In this document: positions 46,199 through 56,424 of the stretch, piece by piece | Numbering within the stretch: the stretch's first letter is position 1 | Layout: each line of letters opens with the position of its first letter | Source of the DNA: Sporosarcina oncorhynchi | GTDB lineage: Bacteria; Bacillota; Bacilli; Bacillales_A; Planococcaceae | Direction of reading: 5' to 3' | Length of the DNA stretch: 64,000 nt | Assembly (NCBI RefSeq): GCF_033304615.1 | Contig: NZ_CP129118.1 | Span: 1,794,001 to 1,858,000 of the forward strand | Position numbers and translations under genes: made by a program | The notes under the pieces: generated by a model | The model's input: only the letters and a program-made list of their open reading frames with translations | Told to the model about the DNA's origin: nothing | The model's database searches: none

Positions 46199-47164
46199 TT
46201 ATCTACTGCCTTTAATATAAGGTTCACCATTCGCCTTTGGAGCATTCGCTTTACCAATGAATCCAGCAAGAGCAAGAATGGTCAAAACGTACGGAAGAAT
46301 GTGGAAGTACACGCTTGGAATTTTTTGAATGAACTCAATATCGATAGATCCTGCACTGATTGCAAGTGTTTGGGCAAAACCAAAGAATAAAGCGGCTGCC
46401 ATCGCACCAATCGGATGCCATTTCCCGAAGATCATTGCTGCCAAAGCCATGAAACCTTGGCCATTAATCGTCGCATGACCGAAATCACCTGTCATCGTCT
46501 GAGAGTAAATCGCTCCTCCAATTCCAGCTAGACCACCTGAAATAATAACAGCTGTGTATCGAATTTTTGTTACACTGATTCCCATCGTATCAGCAGCCAT
46601 TGGGTGTTCCCCTACTGAACGTAGACGCAGACCAAATGGTGTTTTATAAATGACGAACCAAGCGATAAGTGCTACCGCAATTGCCAAGACGGATGTTCCG
46701 TAAACGGATTTAAAGAACATCGGTCCAATTACTGGAATGTCTTGCAGAAACGGTATGTTAATTCTTGGTATCTTCTTTTGGATAAAATCGGTTTGACCTT
46801 TTCCATAAATCATTTTGACGGAAAACAATGCGATTGCTATACCAAGCATGTTGATGGCAACACCCGATACTACTTGATCCGCACGGAATGAAACGGATGC
46901 CACGGCGTGCATAATTGAGAACAGTGCCGAGACAGCCATTGCGACTAAGAGAGCAATCCAAGGAGTCCAACTGCCAAAGACATCTGCATACGCCAAGTTG
47001 AAGACAATTCCGATAAATGCCCCCATAACCATAAGACCTTCTAAACCGATATTGACGACCCCTGAGCGTTCAGAGAAAACGCCGCCGATTGCAGTAAAGA
47101 TCAGAGGAGCGGCATAAGCGATTGAAGTAGGCACGATGAAATATAAAACTTCTAAAAAGCTCAT
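46199..47164 (-). CDS. nupQ: Nucleoside ABC transporter permease NupQ
   Basis: A 321-residue inner-membrane permease of the BPD_transp_2 family with about eight to ten transmembrane segments. Characteristic are FTAIGGVFSERSGVVNIGLEGLM near the N-terminus and LRSVGEHPMAADTMGI. With NupP it forms the channel for guanosine and other nucleosides taken up via the lipoprotein NupN. It starts one base after the nupP stop and ends the operon. Confidence 0.92.
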   Translation of the reverse strand: MSFLEVLYFIVPTSIAYAAPLIFTAIGGVFSERSGVVNIGLEGLMVMGAFIGIVFNLAYADVFGSWTPWIALLVAMAVSALFSIMHAVASVSFRADQVVSGVAINMLGIAIALFSVKMIYGKGQTDFIQKKIPRINIPFLQDIPVIGPMFFKSVYGTSVLAIAVALIAWFVIYKTPFGLRLRSVGEHPMAADTMGISVTKIRYTAVIISGGLAGIGGAIYSQTMTGDFGHATINGQGFMALAAMIFGKWHPIGAMAAALFFGFAQTLAISAGSIDIEFIQKIPSVYFHILPYVLTILALAGFIGKANAPKANGEPYIKGSR

Positions 47165-47165
47165 G

Positions 47166-48212
47166 TCATTTCGCCTCCTTTTTCTTATTCATCCGTTGCA
47201 AGGCGACACGGATAATATAGCCTGAGGCAACAAAGAAAATGATAAGTGCAATAACAATTGATACAATTTCAAGCGGGATATTCGCTGCGTTCGGCATGTT
47301 ATTCGCACCATATTTCAGCGAGCCAAACAGAGAAGCTCCAAAAATGACGCCAAGCGGAGTGTTTGCACCTAATAACGCAACCGCAATACCATCAAATCCG
47401 ATACCCGTAAAACCACCGCGGGAAGTCATATTTCCAAAAGTACCTAATGCTTCCATCGCGCCTCCGAGTCCCGCGAAAGCACCCGAAATAACCATGGATA
47501 ATACGATGTTTTTATTTACATTCATTCCTGCATATTGAGACGCGTTTTCATTGAAACCTACGGATTTCAATTCAAATCCTGTCTTCGTTTTTTCTAGGAT
47601 GAACCACATAACAATTACCATGGAGAGTGCAACAAATATGCCATAGTGAAGCGTTGAGTAATCCGTTAAATTGGATAGGAAATCGGAACGTAAAGAGGCT
47701 GTCGGTTGAATCTTGTCCGTTTTGAAGCCTCCGCCGGATACCGTTTTAATAAGTGCATTTACGACATGCAATGCAATATAGTTCATCATAATTGTTACAA
47801 TAACTTCATGTACACGGAACTTAGCTTTCAATAGGCCTGGAATTAGGCCCCATAGAGCTCCAGCTACAGCAGCAGCAAGCAATGACAAAGGTAAGTGAAT
47901 GTACATTGGCATTGTAAACGCTGAACCGACATAAGCAGCTGCAAACCATCCTACTATCAATTGACCTTCTACACCGATGTTGAATAACCCTGTGCGGAAT
48001 GCAAACGCGACTGCAAGTCCCGCAAGAATGTATGGGCTTATCTGGCGAATTGTCTCACCAATTGCATAAGTGTCGCCAAAAATCCCGTTCCACAATGCAA
48101 TATATCCTTCGACAGGATTGTATCCGCTAAATAGCATGACAATCGCACCGACAATTAGGCCGAGAATAATTGAAATGATCGGGACCAATAAATTGATAAC
48201 TCTATTAGACAT
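47166..48212 (-). CDS. nupP: Nucleoside ABC transporter permease NupP
   Basis: A 348-residue permease, about eight to ten transmembrane segments, of the same family as NupQ. Signatures are FRTGLFNIGVEGQLIVG and KSVGFNENASQYAGMNV. The ATG at 48212 lies inside the end of nupO (8-base overlap), with AGGTG upstream, so translation is coupled. An ATG at 48221 is an alternative start. Confidence 0.92.
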   Translation of the reverse strand: MSNRVINLLVPIISIILGLIVGAIVMLFSGYNPVEGYIALWNGIFGDTYAIGETIRQISPYILAGLAVAFAFRTGLFNIGVEGQLIVGWFAAAYVGSAFTMPMYIHLPLSLLAAAVAGALWGLIPGLLKAKFRVHEVIVTIMMNYIALHVVNALIKTVSGGGFKTDKIQPTASLRSDFLSNLTDYSTLHYGIFVALSMVIVMWFILEKTKTGFELKSVGFNENASQYAGMNVNKNIVLSMVISGAFAGLGGAMEALGTFGNMTSRGGFTGIGFDGIAVALLGANTPLGVIFGASLFGSLKYGANNMPNAANIPLEIVSIVIALIIFFVASGYIIRVALQRMNKKKEAK

Positions 48213-49758
48213 CTCGACCATCACCTGCTTTCCTATCTTTTACACGAGCATTCTTGTTATGACCTGCCATTAGAAGTCCTAGTTCTTGCTCTGTTGTTTC
48301 ACCTGGTATAACTGTATCAACAACTTTCCCATCATAAATGACGGCAATTCGATCAGAGACGTTCATGACTTCATCAAGTTCAAATGAGATTAGGAAGACC
48401 GCTTTTCCGTTATCACGTTGTTCAATAAGACGCTTATGAATAAATTCAATAGCTCCGACATCTAGCCCACGTGTAGGTAAAGCCGCTATAAGTAAATCAG
48501 GGTCACGTGAAACTTCACGTCCAATGATTAGTTTCTGCTGATTTCCGCCTGACAATGCTCTAGCCAATTCGTGTTCACCTTGAGTTCTAACATCATATTC
48601 CTCAATTAACTTCTTCGCATATTCGGATACAGTACTATAGTTCATAATTCCATTTTTTGAATAAGGTTCATGGTAATACTCTTGCAAAGCCGCGTTGTGG
48701 GCAACAGAGAACTCTAAAACTAATCCATGCTTATGACGATCCTGGGGTATATGACCGAGTCCTGCTTGAGTAATCTGTCTTGGCTTCATGCCCGTAACAT
48801 CTTTAGAATTGATGGATATACTTCCACTTTTGGGTTTACGCAATCCTGTTATCGCTTCAATCAATTCGGATTGTCCATTTCCATCAATGCCAGCAAGCCC
48901 GACGATTTCACCTCGTCGTACGGAAAGATTCAAGCCTTTTACTTTTTCGATGCCACGGTTGTCAGCAACAACAAGATTTTCGACATGCAAAATTTCTTCC
49001 TTTGGATAAGATGGGCCTTTTTCTGTTTTGAAAGTTACTTGACGACCTACCATGAGTGTCGCAAGCTCTTCCGGATTCGTTTCAGCTGTAACGACTGTTC
49101 CAATGCCCTGTCCTTTACGAATAACTGTCACCCGGTCCGATACATCCATTATTTCCTGCAATTTATGTGTAATAAGAATAATCGACTTGCCTTCCGTAAT
49201 CAGTTTTTTCATAATCGAAATTAATTCCTGGATTTCCTGCGGTGTTAAAGATGCTGTAGGCTCGTCAAAAATCAGAATGTTAGCGCCACGATAAAGCGTT
49301 TTCAAAATTTCTACACGTTGTTGCATTCCGACCGAAATATCTTCAATCTTAGCGTATGGATCAACGTTTAGCCCATAGAGCTTTGAAATCTCAGCTACTT
49401 CTTTTGCAGCATCTTTAATATTCACAATCCCCATCTTTTTGGGCTCATTACCTAAGATGATATTTTCTGTGACAGTAAGATTCTCGACAAGCATGAAATG
49501 CTGGTGAACCATTCCTATCCCGAGATCATTTGCAACATTGGGATTCGTAATATTGGCTGTTTTTCCATTCACCTTAATTTCGCCTTCTTCGGGTTGGTAT
49601 AATCCGAATAATATGTTCATCAATGTAGATTTGCCTGCGCCATTTTCACCTAGTAAAGCATGAATTTCGCCTTTTCCAAGTTGAAGAGTAATATTGTCAT
49701 TTGCGTAGAAATTGCCGAACTTCTTTGTAATATTCAACATCTCGATGACATATTCCAA
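48205..49758 (-). CDS. nupO: Nucleoside ABC transporter ATP-binding protein NupO
   Basis: A 517-residue duplicated ATPase. The first half has Walker A GENGAGKST and Walker B ILIFDEPTASLTP. The second half has the signature LSGGNQQKLIIG but a degenerate Walker B (LLIAALPTRGLDVGA), as is usual for the sugar/nucleoside class of fused ATPases. A TTG at 49758 (MEYVIEMLNITKKFG) is preferred over the GTG three codons upstream because AAGGAAG lies eight bases before it. Confidence 0.92.
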   Translation of the reverse strand: MEYVIEMLNITKKFGNFYANDNITLQLGKGEIHALLGENGAGKSTLMNILFGLYQPEEGEIKVNGKTANITNPNVANDLGIGMVHQHFMLVENLTVTENIILGNEPKKMGIVNIKDAAKEVAEISKLYGLNVDPYAKIEDISVGMQQRVEILKTLYRGANILIFDEPTASLTPQEIQELISIMKKLITEGKSIILITHKLQEIMDVSDRVTVIRKGQGIGTVVTAETNPEELATLMVGRQVTFKTEKGPSYPKEEILHVENLVVADNRGIEKVKGLNLSVRRGEIVGLAGIDGNGQSELIEAITGLRKPKSGSISINSKDVTGMKPRQITQAGLGHIPQDRHKHGLVLEFSVAHNAALQEYYHEPYSKNGIMNYSTVSEYAKKLIEEYDVRTQGEHELARALSGGNQQKLIIGREVSRDPDLLIAALPTRGLDVGAIEFIHKRLIEQRDNGKAVFLISFELDEVMNVSDRIAVIYDGKVVDTVIPGETTEQELGLLMAGHNKNARVKDRKAGDGRDV

Positions 49759-49820
49759 TGGATTCACTTCCTTGCTTAATTAGTAATATAGATTTGGAGT
49801 ACAAGTGAAATTAACACAAT

Positions 49821-49843
49821 AAAAGGTTTAATTTAAACCTTTT
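49821..49843. promoter_or_regulatory. AT-rich palindrome between nupN and nupO
   Basis: AAAAGGTTTA and TAAACCTTTT surround a 3-base centre, giving a perfect 10-bp dyad 63 bases upstream of nupO. It may be an operator, a processing site or a weak terminator; the sequence alone does not decide. Confidence 0.4.
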
Positions 49844-49879
49844 AGTCTATTAACTTTTCAATGACAACAAGTAAACAAC

Positions 49880-49903
49880 AAAGGCCGGAATCAACCGGCC
49901 TTT
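49880..49903 (-). terminator. Intercistronic stem-loop after nupN
   Basis: AAAGGCCGG and CCGGCCTTT form a strong 9-bp stem with a 6-base loop 13 bases after the nupN stop, followed by only GTTGTTT. This should give partial termination or 3'-end protection, so more lipoprotein than transporter is made. Confidence 0.7.
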
Positions 49904-49916
49904 GTCGTTCGATTTA

Positions 49917-50984
49917 TTACTTAGCAAATTCTGGTACTTCGATTTCACCATCAGCAATTTTTTTCTTGTATTCGTCGATTTGATCCAAAACATCTTGTGG
50001 AATAGCACCGCGTGAATCAGCAAGAGCTACACCATCGTCTTCAAGACCATAGACTTTTGTTTCGCCACCAGGGAATTTACCTTCTTTAGCAAGGTTTGCA
50101 ATATCCTGAACAGCATTGTCTACACGCTTCAACATAGATGTCATTGTAATATTCTGATCGCCGACTTTACCTTCTTCATACTGATCGGAGTCAACACCGA
50201 TTACCCATACATCTGCATTCTTGTCAGCTTCTTTACGTTCTTTCGCTTCTGAGAATACACCATTTCCTGTTCCGCCAGCAGCGTGGAAGATGATATCGAC
50301 GCCAGAAGAATACATACGGCCTGCGGCAGCTTTACCAAGTTCAGCTTTGTCAAACGAACCTGTGTATTTAACATCAACTTTGATGTCAGGTTTTACCGCA
50401 TTAACACCAGCTACAAATCCTGCTTCAAAACGTTCGATAACCGGAATCTCCATACCGCCGACAAATCCGATTTTATCAGTCTTTGTCATTAGAGCTGCAG
50501 CTACACCAGCAAGGAAAGCACCTTCTTGTTCTTTGAACAGGATGCTCGCAACGTTTGGTTGCTCAACAACGCCATCGATAATCGCATAATTCGTTTCTTT
50601 TTGTTGCTCAGCAATTGTCCCAATCGCATCTTCCATCAGGAAGCCGACTCCGAATACTACGTCGAAATCACGACGTGTTAGCGCATTAAGGTTCGAAGTG
50701 TAGTCTGATTCGTCTTTTGATTGAAGGTAAGCGTATCCGCCATCCCCTTCAGCCAAATTATTATCTTTACCAAATAGTTTGATTCCTTCCCAAGCCGATT
50801 GGTTGAATGACTTGTCGTCAATTCCGCCAACGTCAGTAACCATAGCAATTGAGAAATCTGAATCATTGCCACCTGCTGAAGATGAATTATCTTTTTCTTT
50901 GTCTTTGTCCGTACCGCATGCACCAAGTAATGTACCTGCTGCTAAAACCAATGATAATGCAAGACCGTATTTACGTTTGCTCAC
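49917..50984 (-). CDS. nupN: Nucleoside-binding BMP-family lipoprotein NupN
   Basis: A 355-residue substrate-binding lipoprotein with a signal peptide and lipobox (LLGAC, Cys ~23), then a BMP domain ([36 protein letters not shown]). In B. subtilis the Nup importer brings in guanosine and other nucleosides. A GTG start follows AGGGGAGGTCC. It is first in the operon, separated from nupO by two hairpins and lying downstream of the GntR gene ymfC. Confidence 0.93.
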   Translation of the reverse strand: MSKRKYGLALSLVLAAGTLLGACGTDKDKEKDNSSSAGGNDSDFSIAMVTDVGGIDDKSFNQSAWEGIKLFGKDNNLAEGDGGYAYLQSKDESDYTSNLNALTRRDFDVVFGVGFLMEDAIGTIAEQQKETNYAIIDGVVEQPNVASILFKEQEGAFLAGVAAALMTKTDKIGFVGGMEIPVIERFEAGFVAGVNAVKPDIKVDVKYTGSFDKAELGKAAAGRMYSSGVDIIFHAAGGTGNGVFSEAKERKEADKNADVWVIGVDSDQYEEGKVGDQNITMTSMLKRVDNAVQDIANLAKEGKFPGGETKVYGLEDDGVALADSRGAIPQDVLDQIDEYKKKIADGEIEVPEFAK

Positions 50985-51025
50985 TGATTGGACCTCCCCT
51001 GTTTTTTATTTTGGTATATAAATAT

Positions 51026-51039
51026 GACGTTTACACGTC
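51026..51039. promoter_or_regulatory. Inverted repeat upstream of nupN
   Basis: GACGT-TTAC-ACGTC lies about 42-55 bases before the nupN start. It could be an operator or a small mRNA hairpin. I could not recognise a nucleoside riboswitch in this leader. Confidence 0.35.
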
Positions 51040-51147
51040 TTTAAAGGACATTCAAAAAGCATACTGCAAGCTGTCGATGCCGCGTATATTGCAATAAACA
51101 ATTTTCCGCATGACTCGATAATTGCAGACCGCTTTTCAAAATGTACC

Positions 51148-51876
51148 TTATACCCGTTTTCGGACTACATGGAAGCTGAATTTATCAGCCCGGAAGTAAT
51201 TCTTTGAGTAAAGCACCATTTCGCCTTCCTCGCTGTAATGATACTGGATTAGTACAAGTAATGGAATGTCGACTCCACATCTTAAAATTGAAGACGCTTC
51301 ATCATCATATCCTATAGGCTCAATATTCGCCACAGCTTGCACAATTCTTATTTTACCTGTTTTTTCAATGGAATCGAAAATGGATTCATTTAAGAGAACA
51401 TCCTGACCCATTTCAAGATTTTTGGATAACACGTGATCGATACAATAAACGACGGGATCACCATCCGCTGTCCTTACTCTTTTAATTGTAACAAGCAAGT
51501 CATCTGTATCGCAATTGAATTTCCCAATCATTTCATCGTTAGGGACATTTTCCTGCACTTCCATGAAAATGGTGCTCGGTTCCATCCCTGCATCACTAAT
51601 CATGGAGGAAACACTGGATAATTGCTCAATACCAGAAGAAAAGACCGGTCGCGAATTGATAAAGGTGCCTACACCGTGTTTACGGATAATCACTTTTTCT
51701 TCTTCTAAGAGACGTAATGCTTCCCGAAGAGTCGCTCTGCTGACACCTAAGTTTCGTGCGAGTTCGAATTCGGATGGTAATTTTTCGTTCTCTTTGAAGA
51801 CGCCCGTTTCAATGTCCTGTTTTAATCGCTCAATCACTTGGACATATAGATGTCTTTGATCTGTCTTCACCACCAT
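51148..51876 (-). CDS. ymfC: GntR-family transcriptional regulator (YmfC, HutC/FadR type)
   Basis: A 242-residue regulator with an N-terminal winged helix (KLPSEFELARNLGVSRATLREALRLLEEE) and a UTRA ligand-binding domain (residues ~95-235). The effector is unknown. The ATG at 51876 has GGAGGAGG six bases upstream; the frame is open 39 codons further without a ribosome site. It lies between spoIIIE and the nup operon, so it may regulate nucleoside uptake (inference). A dyad in its own leader suggests autoregulation. Confidence 0.88.
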   Translation of the reverse strand: MVVKTDQRHLYVQVIERLKQDIETGVFKENEKLPSEFELARNLGVSRATLREALRLLEEEKVIIRKHGVGTFINSRPVFSSGIEQLSSVSSMISDAGMEPSTIFMEVQENVPNDEMIGKFNCDTDDLLVTIKRVRTADGDPVVYCIDHVLSKNLEMGQDVLLNESIFDSIEKTGKIRIVQAVANIEPIGYDDEASSILRCGVDIPLLVLIQYHYSEEGEMVLYSKNYFRADKFSFHVVRKRV

Positions 51877-51894
51877 ATATATCCTCCTCCATAC

Positions 51895-51907
51895 GAGGTC
51901 AGACCTC
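51895..51907. promoter_or_regulatory. Operator-like dyad in the ymfC leader
   Basis: GAGGTC-A-GACCTC is a perfect 6-bp-arm dyad ending 18 bases upstream of the ymfC start, next to its ribosome site. GntR/HutC regulators commonly bind such short GGTC/GACC dyads. I did not see a second copy before nupN. Confidence 0.5.
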
Positions 51908-52035
51908 TGATGTGTAACGACTGTTCCAATCTTCCATACTATATCATTTTCATGCGACAAAATAAACATCCAATTTATCAAAAAGCAATACATGTTTGAA
52001 ATCCATGTGAAAAAGTACCTCTTTTGTCACGAATT

Positions 52036-54387
52036 TCAAACGTGACTATCGGTTTCACTTTTCGCGACAAGTACTTGTCTGGGCTTGCTACCTTCCGGCG
52101 GCCCTACAACGCCACGCAATTCCATCTGATCGACAATCCTTGCGGCTCTGGAATATCCGACCCTAAAACGTCGTTGAAGCATGGAAACCGATGCAGTCTG
52201 CATTTCTGTGACAAGCTGAACTGCTTCATCGTATAATTCATCTGTTTCTTCGTAAGCTGGTACTTCTTCTACTTCTGTAGGAATCATTTCTTCCTGATAT
52301 TGCGCTTTTTGCTGTTCAATGACAAAATCGACAATTGCTTCTACTTCCTGATCTGACACGAATGCACCTTGTATTCGCACAGGCTTCGATGCTCCTGCAG
52401 GCAAGAACAGCATGTCACCACGCCCAAGTAGTTTTTCTGCCCCAGAGCCATCCAAGATAGTCCGTGAGTCAATTGCCGAGGACACCGCAAATGCTATACG
52501 TGACGGAATGTTTGCTTTGATAATTCCGGTAATGACATCCACACTAGGACGCTGTGTTGCGATAATTAGGTGGATCCCCGCTGCTCGTGCCATTTGCGCA
52601 AGCCGGGTGATGGAATCTTCTACATCATTTGAAGCGACCATCATAAGATCTGCAAGTTCATCGACAATTACAACGATATAGGGCATACGTGGATGTTTCT
52701 CATCATTCTCCGCATTCCATACTTCAATATGTTCGTTGTAGCCTTCGATATTACGCGTCCCTGTATGCGAAAACAATTCATATCTTCTTTCCATTTCCGA
52801 TACGACTTTTTTCAAAGCGACAGACGCTTTTCTTGGATCCGTTACAACAGGAGCCAATAGATGGGGAACTCCATTATACACATTTAATTCGACCATCTTC
52901 GGATCAATCATCATCATTTTCACTTCATGTGGCTTGGCGCGCATGAGAATACTGATGATGATCCCGTTGATACAAACACTTTTACCACTACCTGTTGAAC
53001 CTGCGACTAGCACATGGGGCATTTTGTTCAATTCTGTCATCATCGCCTGCCCCGTCACATCTCTCCCGAGTGCAATCATTAATTTAGAATCAGGCCGATT
53101 ATTTTCCTTCGCCTCAATTACCTCACGCAAACTAACAATTGCGACGGAGCTGTTTGGCACCTCAATTCCCACAGCTGACTTGCCGGGAATCGGCGCTTCA
53201 ATCCGGATATCGCTAGCAGCGAGCGCAAGCGCGATATCATCGGACAAACTAACAATTCTACTTACTTTCACGCCAGTATCTGGCAACACTTCATATTTCG
53301 TCACAGCTGGACCGAGGTGTACCTGAGTTACAGTCGCTTTCACACCAAAGCTCAAAAACGTTCTTTCGAGCTTCTCAGCATTGGCGTGAATGGAATCATA
53401 TTCCGCAGATTGATCGTTTGAAGGGGTTTCTCTCAACAATGAAGGCGGTGGCAAAATATACGATTCATTCTCTTCTTCTCCTGCTACGGCAGAATATGTG
53501 ACCACTTCGTCAATTTCCGTCTCGCCATCAGACTTTCTAATTGGTTCAAGCTGATTCTGTTGCACAGCTGTCTGTTCATTCGTTGCAGATTGTTTTTCAA
53601 TACGTTCATTAAAAGCAGATATAATCGGTTTTGAAATGACTGGATCGATTGTCTGAATATCCGGTTGAACCGTTATATCCGATTCAACGGGTATAGATTT
53701 CTTAGAACGCGTCTTTTTAGTTTCCGAATTCTGTGATACTTTTTTGGCTGGCTTTGTCTCTTTCTTTTCAAATAATGACTTAATCGAAGTCTTAAAAGCA
53801 GGATAATGTTCAGCGATATACGGGACCAATGCTTTCCCCGTCAAGAGTATAAGTCCGATGACAAGCAATAGTATCCCTGCGACTGTCGCACCTGCTGAAT
53901 CGAATAATGCGTGGAACAAAGCAAATAGCATAGCACCTGCCAGCCCACCACCTAAAGCGCCGCTTCTTGAAGTGATGCCTTCGTTTGTAATAAGTACTTT
54001 CCAAGTTTCTTTAATAGCAGAATTGGACATGAGCACTTTACTTTCATAGAGTTCTTTGAAGAGATAGATATGACTGAATAACAACAAACTTGCAAGGATA
54101 AAGAGACTTCCACCGACGATACGGTTCTTCCAACCGATTGTTTTTCTTTTTACCATGAAAAGTAATGCTTGGACAATTAATAAAAAAGGCACAGCACCAT
54201 GCCAATTACCAAACAGTAATCTAGAAAATGAAGACAGTCCTCGACCGACAATGCCAAACTCAAAAATGATGATGATAGCCAATCCTATCATAGTAATACC
54301 TGCCACTTCATAGAGCAGCGGACTGGGTTCATCTTTCTTCTTTTTATTAGCACCGGTCTTTTTACGTTTCTTCGTTTTTTTGGACAT
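52036..54387 (-). CDS. spoIIIE: DNA translocase SpoIIIE/FtsK
   Basis: A 783-residue septal DNA pump that moves chromosome into the forespore and clears DNA from division septa. It has four N-terminal transmembrane segments (residues ~25-190), a variable acidic linker (~200-320), a RecA-like motor with Walker A GSTGSGKSVCING and Walker B VVIVDELADLMM, and a C-terminal gamma winged helix (SVSMLQRRFRVGYSRAARIVDQME) that reads polar DNA motifs. The ATG follows AAGGAGGAGAAA. Confidence 0.96.
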   Translation of the reverse strand: MSKKTKKRKKTGANKKKKDEPSPLLYEVAGITMIGLAIIIIFEFGIVGRGLSSFSRLLFGNWHGAVPFLLIVQALLFMVKRKTIGWKNRIVGGSLFILASLLLFSHIYLFKELYESKVLMSNSAIKETWKVLITNEGITSRSGALGGGLAGAMLFALFHALFDSAGATVAGILLLVIGLILLTGKALVPYIAEHYPAFKTSIKSLFEKKETKPAKKVSQNSETKKTRSKKSIPVESDITVQPDIQTIDPVISKPIISAFNERIEKQSATNEQTAVQQNQLEPIRKSDGETEIDEVVTYSAVAGEEENESYILPPPSLLRETPSNDQSAEYDSIHANAEKLERTFLSFGVKATVTQVHLGPAVTKYEVLPDTGVKVSRIVSLSDDIALALAASDIRIEAPIPGKSAVGIEVPNSSVAIVSLREVIEAKENNRPDSKLMIALGRDVTGQAMMTELNKMPHVLVAGSTGSGKSVCINGIIISILMRAKPHEVKMMMIDPKMVELNVYNGVPHLLAPVVTDPRKASVALKKVVSEMERRYELFSHTGTRNIEGYNEHIEVWNAENDEKHPRMPYIVVIVDELADLMMVASNDVEDSITRLAQMARAAGIHLIIATQRPSVDVITGIIKANIPSRIAFAVSSAIDSRTILDGSGAEKLLGRGDMLFLPAGASKPVRIQGAFVSDQEVEAIVDFVIEQQKAQYQEEMIPTEVEEVPAYEETDELYDEAVQLVTEMQTASVSMLQRRFRVGYSRAARIVDQMELRGVVGPPEGSKPRQVLVAKSETDSHV

Positions 54388-54403
54388 TTTTCTCCTCCTT
54401 CCG

Positions 54404-54447
54404 AAAAAAGGATTTCCTGCCGTGCTGACGGCTTGGAAATCCTTTTT
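54404..54447. terminator. Terminator of rnjB
   Basis: AAAAAGGATTTCC and GGAAATCCTTTTT form a 13-bp stem, with an inner GCCGT/ACGGC pairing, downstream of the rnjB stop. Confidence 0.82.
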
Positions 54448-54490
54448 GTCTATCCTGATGCCCGTCCGTTGCCGACGGCCTTATTTAATT

Positions 54491-56158
54491 TTAGTATTCC
54501 ATGATGATAGGAATAATCATTGGTCTTCTTTTTGTCTGTTGGAACAGGTATGAACTTAACGTATCGCGGATCTCTTGTTTAATGTTTGTCCATTCGAACG
54601 TATCTTTATTCACATACTTCTCAACGATTTTTGTAACGAGGTTTCTGGATTCTTCTAATAGCTCTTCTGATTCACGTACATAGACAAATCCACGTGACAC
54701 GACTTCGGGGCCAGCTGCAATCTTTTTCTGTCTGCGACTGAGCGTCACGACAACCGTAAAAATGCCATCTTGAGACAGGAGTTTTCTATCGCGTAAGACG
54801 ATATTCCCTACATCCCCAACGCCGATTCCATCTATAAGGACATTCCCAGCTTGTACACGTCCACTCATCCGCATCTTGTCGTTCTTATATTCGACAATAT
54901 CCCCCTTGTCCGCAATGAAGATCTCGGATTTTTGCAAACCAAGCTGTTGTGCGATTTTCGAGTGGGCAATAAGCATTTTATATTCCCCTTGAATAGGTAT
55001 AAAATATTTCGGTTTCATCAAATTCAACATTAACTTTAAATCTTCCTGGCTACCATGACTGGATACGTGTACATTGCGTTGGGAAGTAAGTACATGTGCA
55101 CCCGCTTTTGCCAGTTCATTTGTCATTTGGAACATTTCCACTTCCATACTTGGTGACGGCGTGAATGTGATTAGAACAGTATCTGTTTCTTTGATTTTAA
55201 TATCCTTATGGTGTTTACGAATAATTTTTTCAAGTGCATCAAGTGGCTCACCTTGATTGCCGGTCACGATAATTACGACCTGCTCGTCACGGTATTTGCC
55301 AATGTCCTTCACTGAAATGACCATTTCCTCGTCGATTTGTAAGTAGCCTAAGCGCATTCCGACTTCAAAATAGCTTTCCAGACTTTTACCGACAACTGCT
55401 ACTTTTTTTCCTGTTTCAAGGGCTCTGTCAAAAACCTGTTGAATTCGAATGAAGTTTGATGCATATAACGCAACAAGCAACCGACCTTCCGCCGCATGGA
55501 ATGTTTTCGACAATTGTTCTTCGATGACGATTTCAGATGTCGTATAGCCCGGACGCTCCGCTTCGTTGGAATCGGACATAAGGATGAAGACACCTTCTTC
55601 GCCCAATGCTGCCATCTTCGCGATATCAGGTCTGTATTTTCCTTTAGCGGACTGATCGAATTTAAATTCACCTGTATGGACAATTGCCCCTTCACTCGTA
55701 TGGAATACGATTCCAAACGAATCAGGGATACTATGCGTCGTATGGAAAAACGTCACGTATGTGGATTTGAAATTCATGCGACTTTTATTTGATACTTCAA
55801 AGAATTTGACACCTGCTGGAGCAGGCATATCTTTCAAATGTTCTTTTGCAAGTGCAAGCGTCAATTTCGAGCCGTATACCGGTGCTTGTACTTTTTGAAG
55901 AAGATAAGCAATCGATCCGATTGCATCTTCGTGTCCATGAGTTAGGAAGATGCCTTTCACACGTTCTTTGTTCTCTTCAATATACGTGAGGTCAGGAATG
56001 ACGATATCAATCCCTAACATTTCACCTTCTGGGAACATTAGTCCTGCATCTACGATGAAAAGCTCCTCATCGATTTCGACGACGTACATCGCTTTCCCTA
56101 TTTCTCCAACTCCTCCGAGTGGAATGACTTTGATTACTTCGTTTTTTGTTTTCGTCAC
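54491..56158 (-). CDS. rnjB: Ribonuclease J2
   Basis: A 555-residue metallo-beta-lactamase/beta-CASP ribonuclease involved in 5' mRNA processing with RNase J1. The metal-binding motif is THGHEDAIGS, with FFHTTHSIPDS, SDSNEAERPGYT and the C-terminal HVSSHGSQEDLKLML. THGHEDAIG matches J-type enzymes; its position next to spoIIIE is the B. subtilis rnjB (ymfA) location, which is why I call it J2 rather than J1. GTG start, with AGGAGG seven bases upstream. Confidence 0.93.
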   Translation of the reverse strand: MTKTKNEVIKVIPLGGVGEIGKAMYVVEIDEELFIVDAGLMFPEGEMLGIDIVIPDLTYIEENKERVKGIFLTHGHEDAIGSIAYLLQKVQAPVYGSKLTLALAKEHLKDMPAPAGVKFFEVSNKSRMNFKSTYVTFFHTTHSIPDSFGIVFHTSEGAIVHTGEFKFDQSAKGKYRPDIAKMAALGEEGVFILMSDSNEAERPGYTTSEIVIEEQLSKTFHAAEGRLLVALYASNFIRIQQVFDRALETGKKVAVVGKSLESYFEVGMRLGYLQIDEEMVISVKDIGKYRDEQVVIIVTGNQGEPLDALEKIIRKHHKDIKIKETDTVLITFTPSPSMEVEMFQMTNELAKAGAHVLTSQRNVHVSSHGSQEDLKLMLNLMKPKYFIPIQGEYKMLIAHSKIAQQLGLQKSEIFIADKGDIVEYKNDKMRMSGRVQAGNVLIDGIGVGDVGNIVLRDRKLLSQDGIFTVVVTLSRRQKKIAAGPEVVSRGFVYVRESEELLEESRNLVTKIVEKYVNKDTFEWTNIKQEIRDTLSSYLFQQTKRRPMIIPIIMEY

Positions 56159-56380
56159 ATTGTTTCCTCCTATATTCTAATTAAAAAGACTGGTGATGGA
56201 TAATAGACCGTCTATGTATGCTTAAAGTGATGTGCTGGCGTTTTCCGCATACCTATACTCTTTTTTACGGAAAAACCGCCTTCTATGCATACTGTTTTGC
56301 ATGCATAAGCATATTGATAAATACCCGTCCAGAACGACTATCTTTCATTATACGTGAGAATGCCCTTACTACACAAACAA

Positions 56381-56406
56381 AAAAAGCCGGAGTATGCATC
56401 CGGCTT
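56381..56406 (-). terminator. Terminator of dapA
   Basis: On the minus strand AAGCCGGA and TCCGGCTT pair around a 7-base loop, followed by a T-run. Confidence 0.85.
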
Positions 56407-56424
56407 CAAAACTGTATGGAAAAT

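Noticed and set aside
50985-51147. Purine riboswitch in the nupN leader
   Set aside because: The region lacks the conserved purine-aptamer core and a convincing terminator/antiterminator pair.
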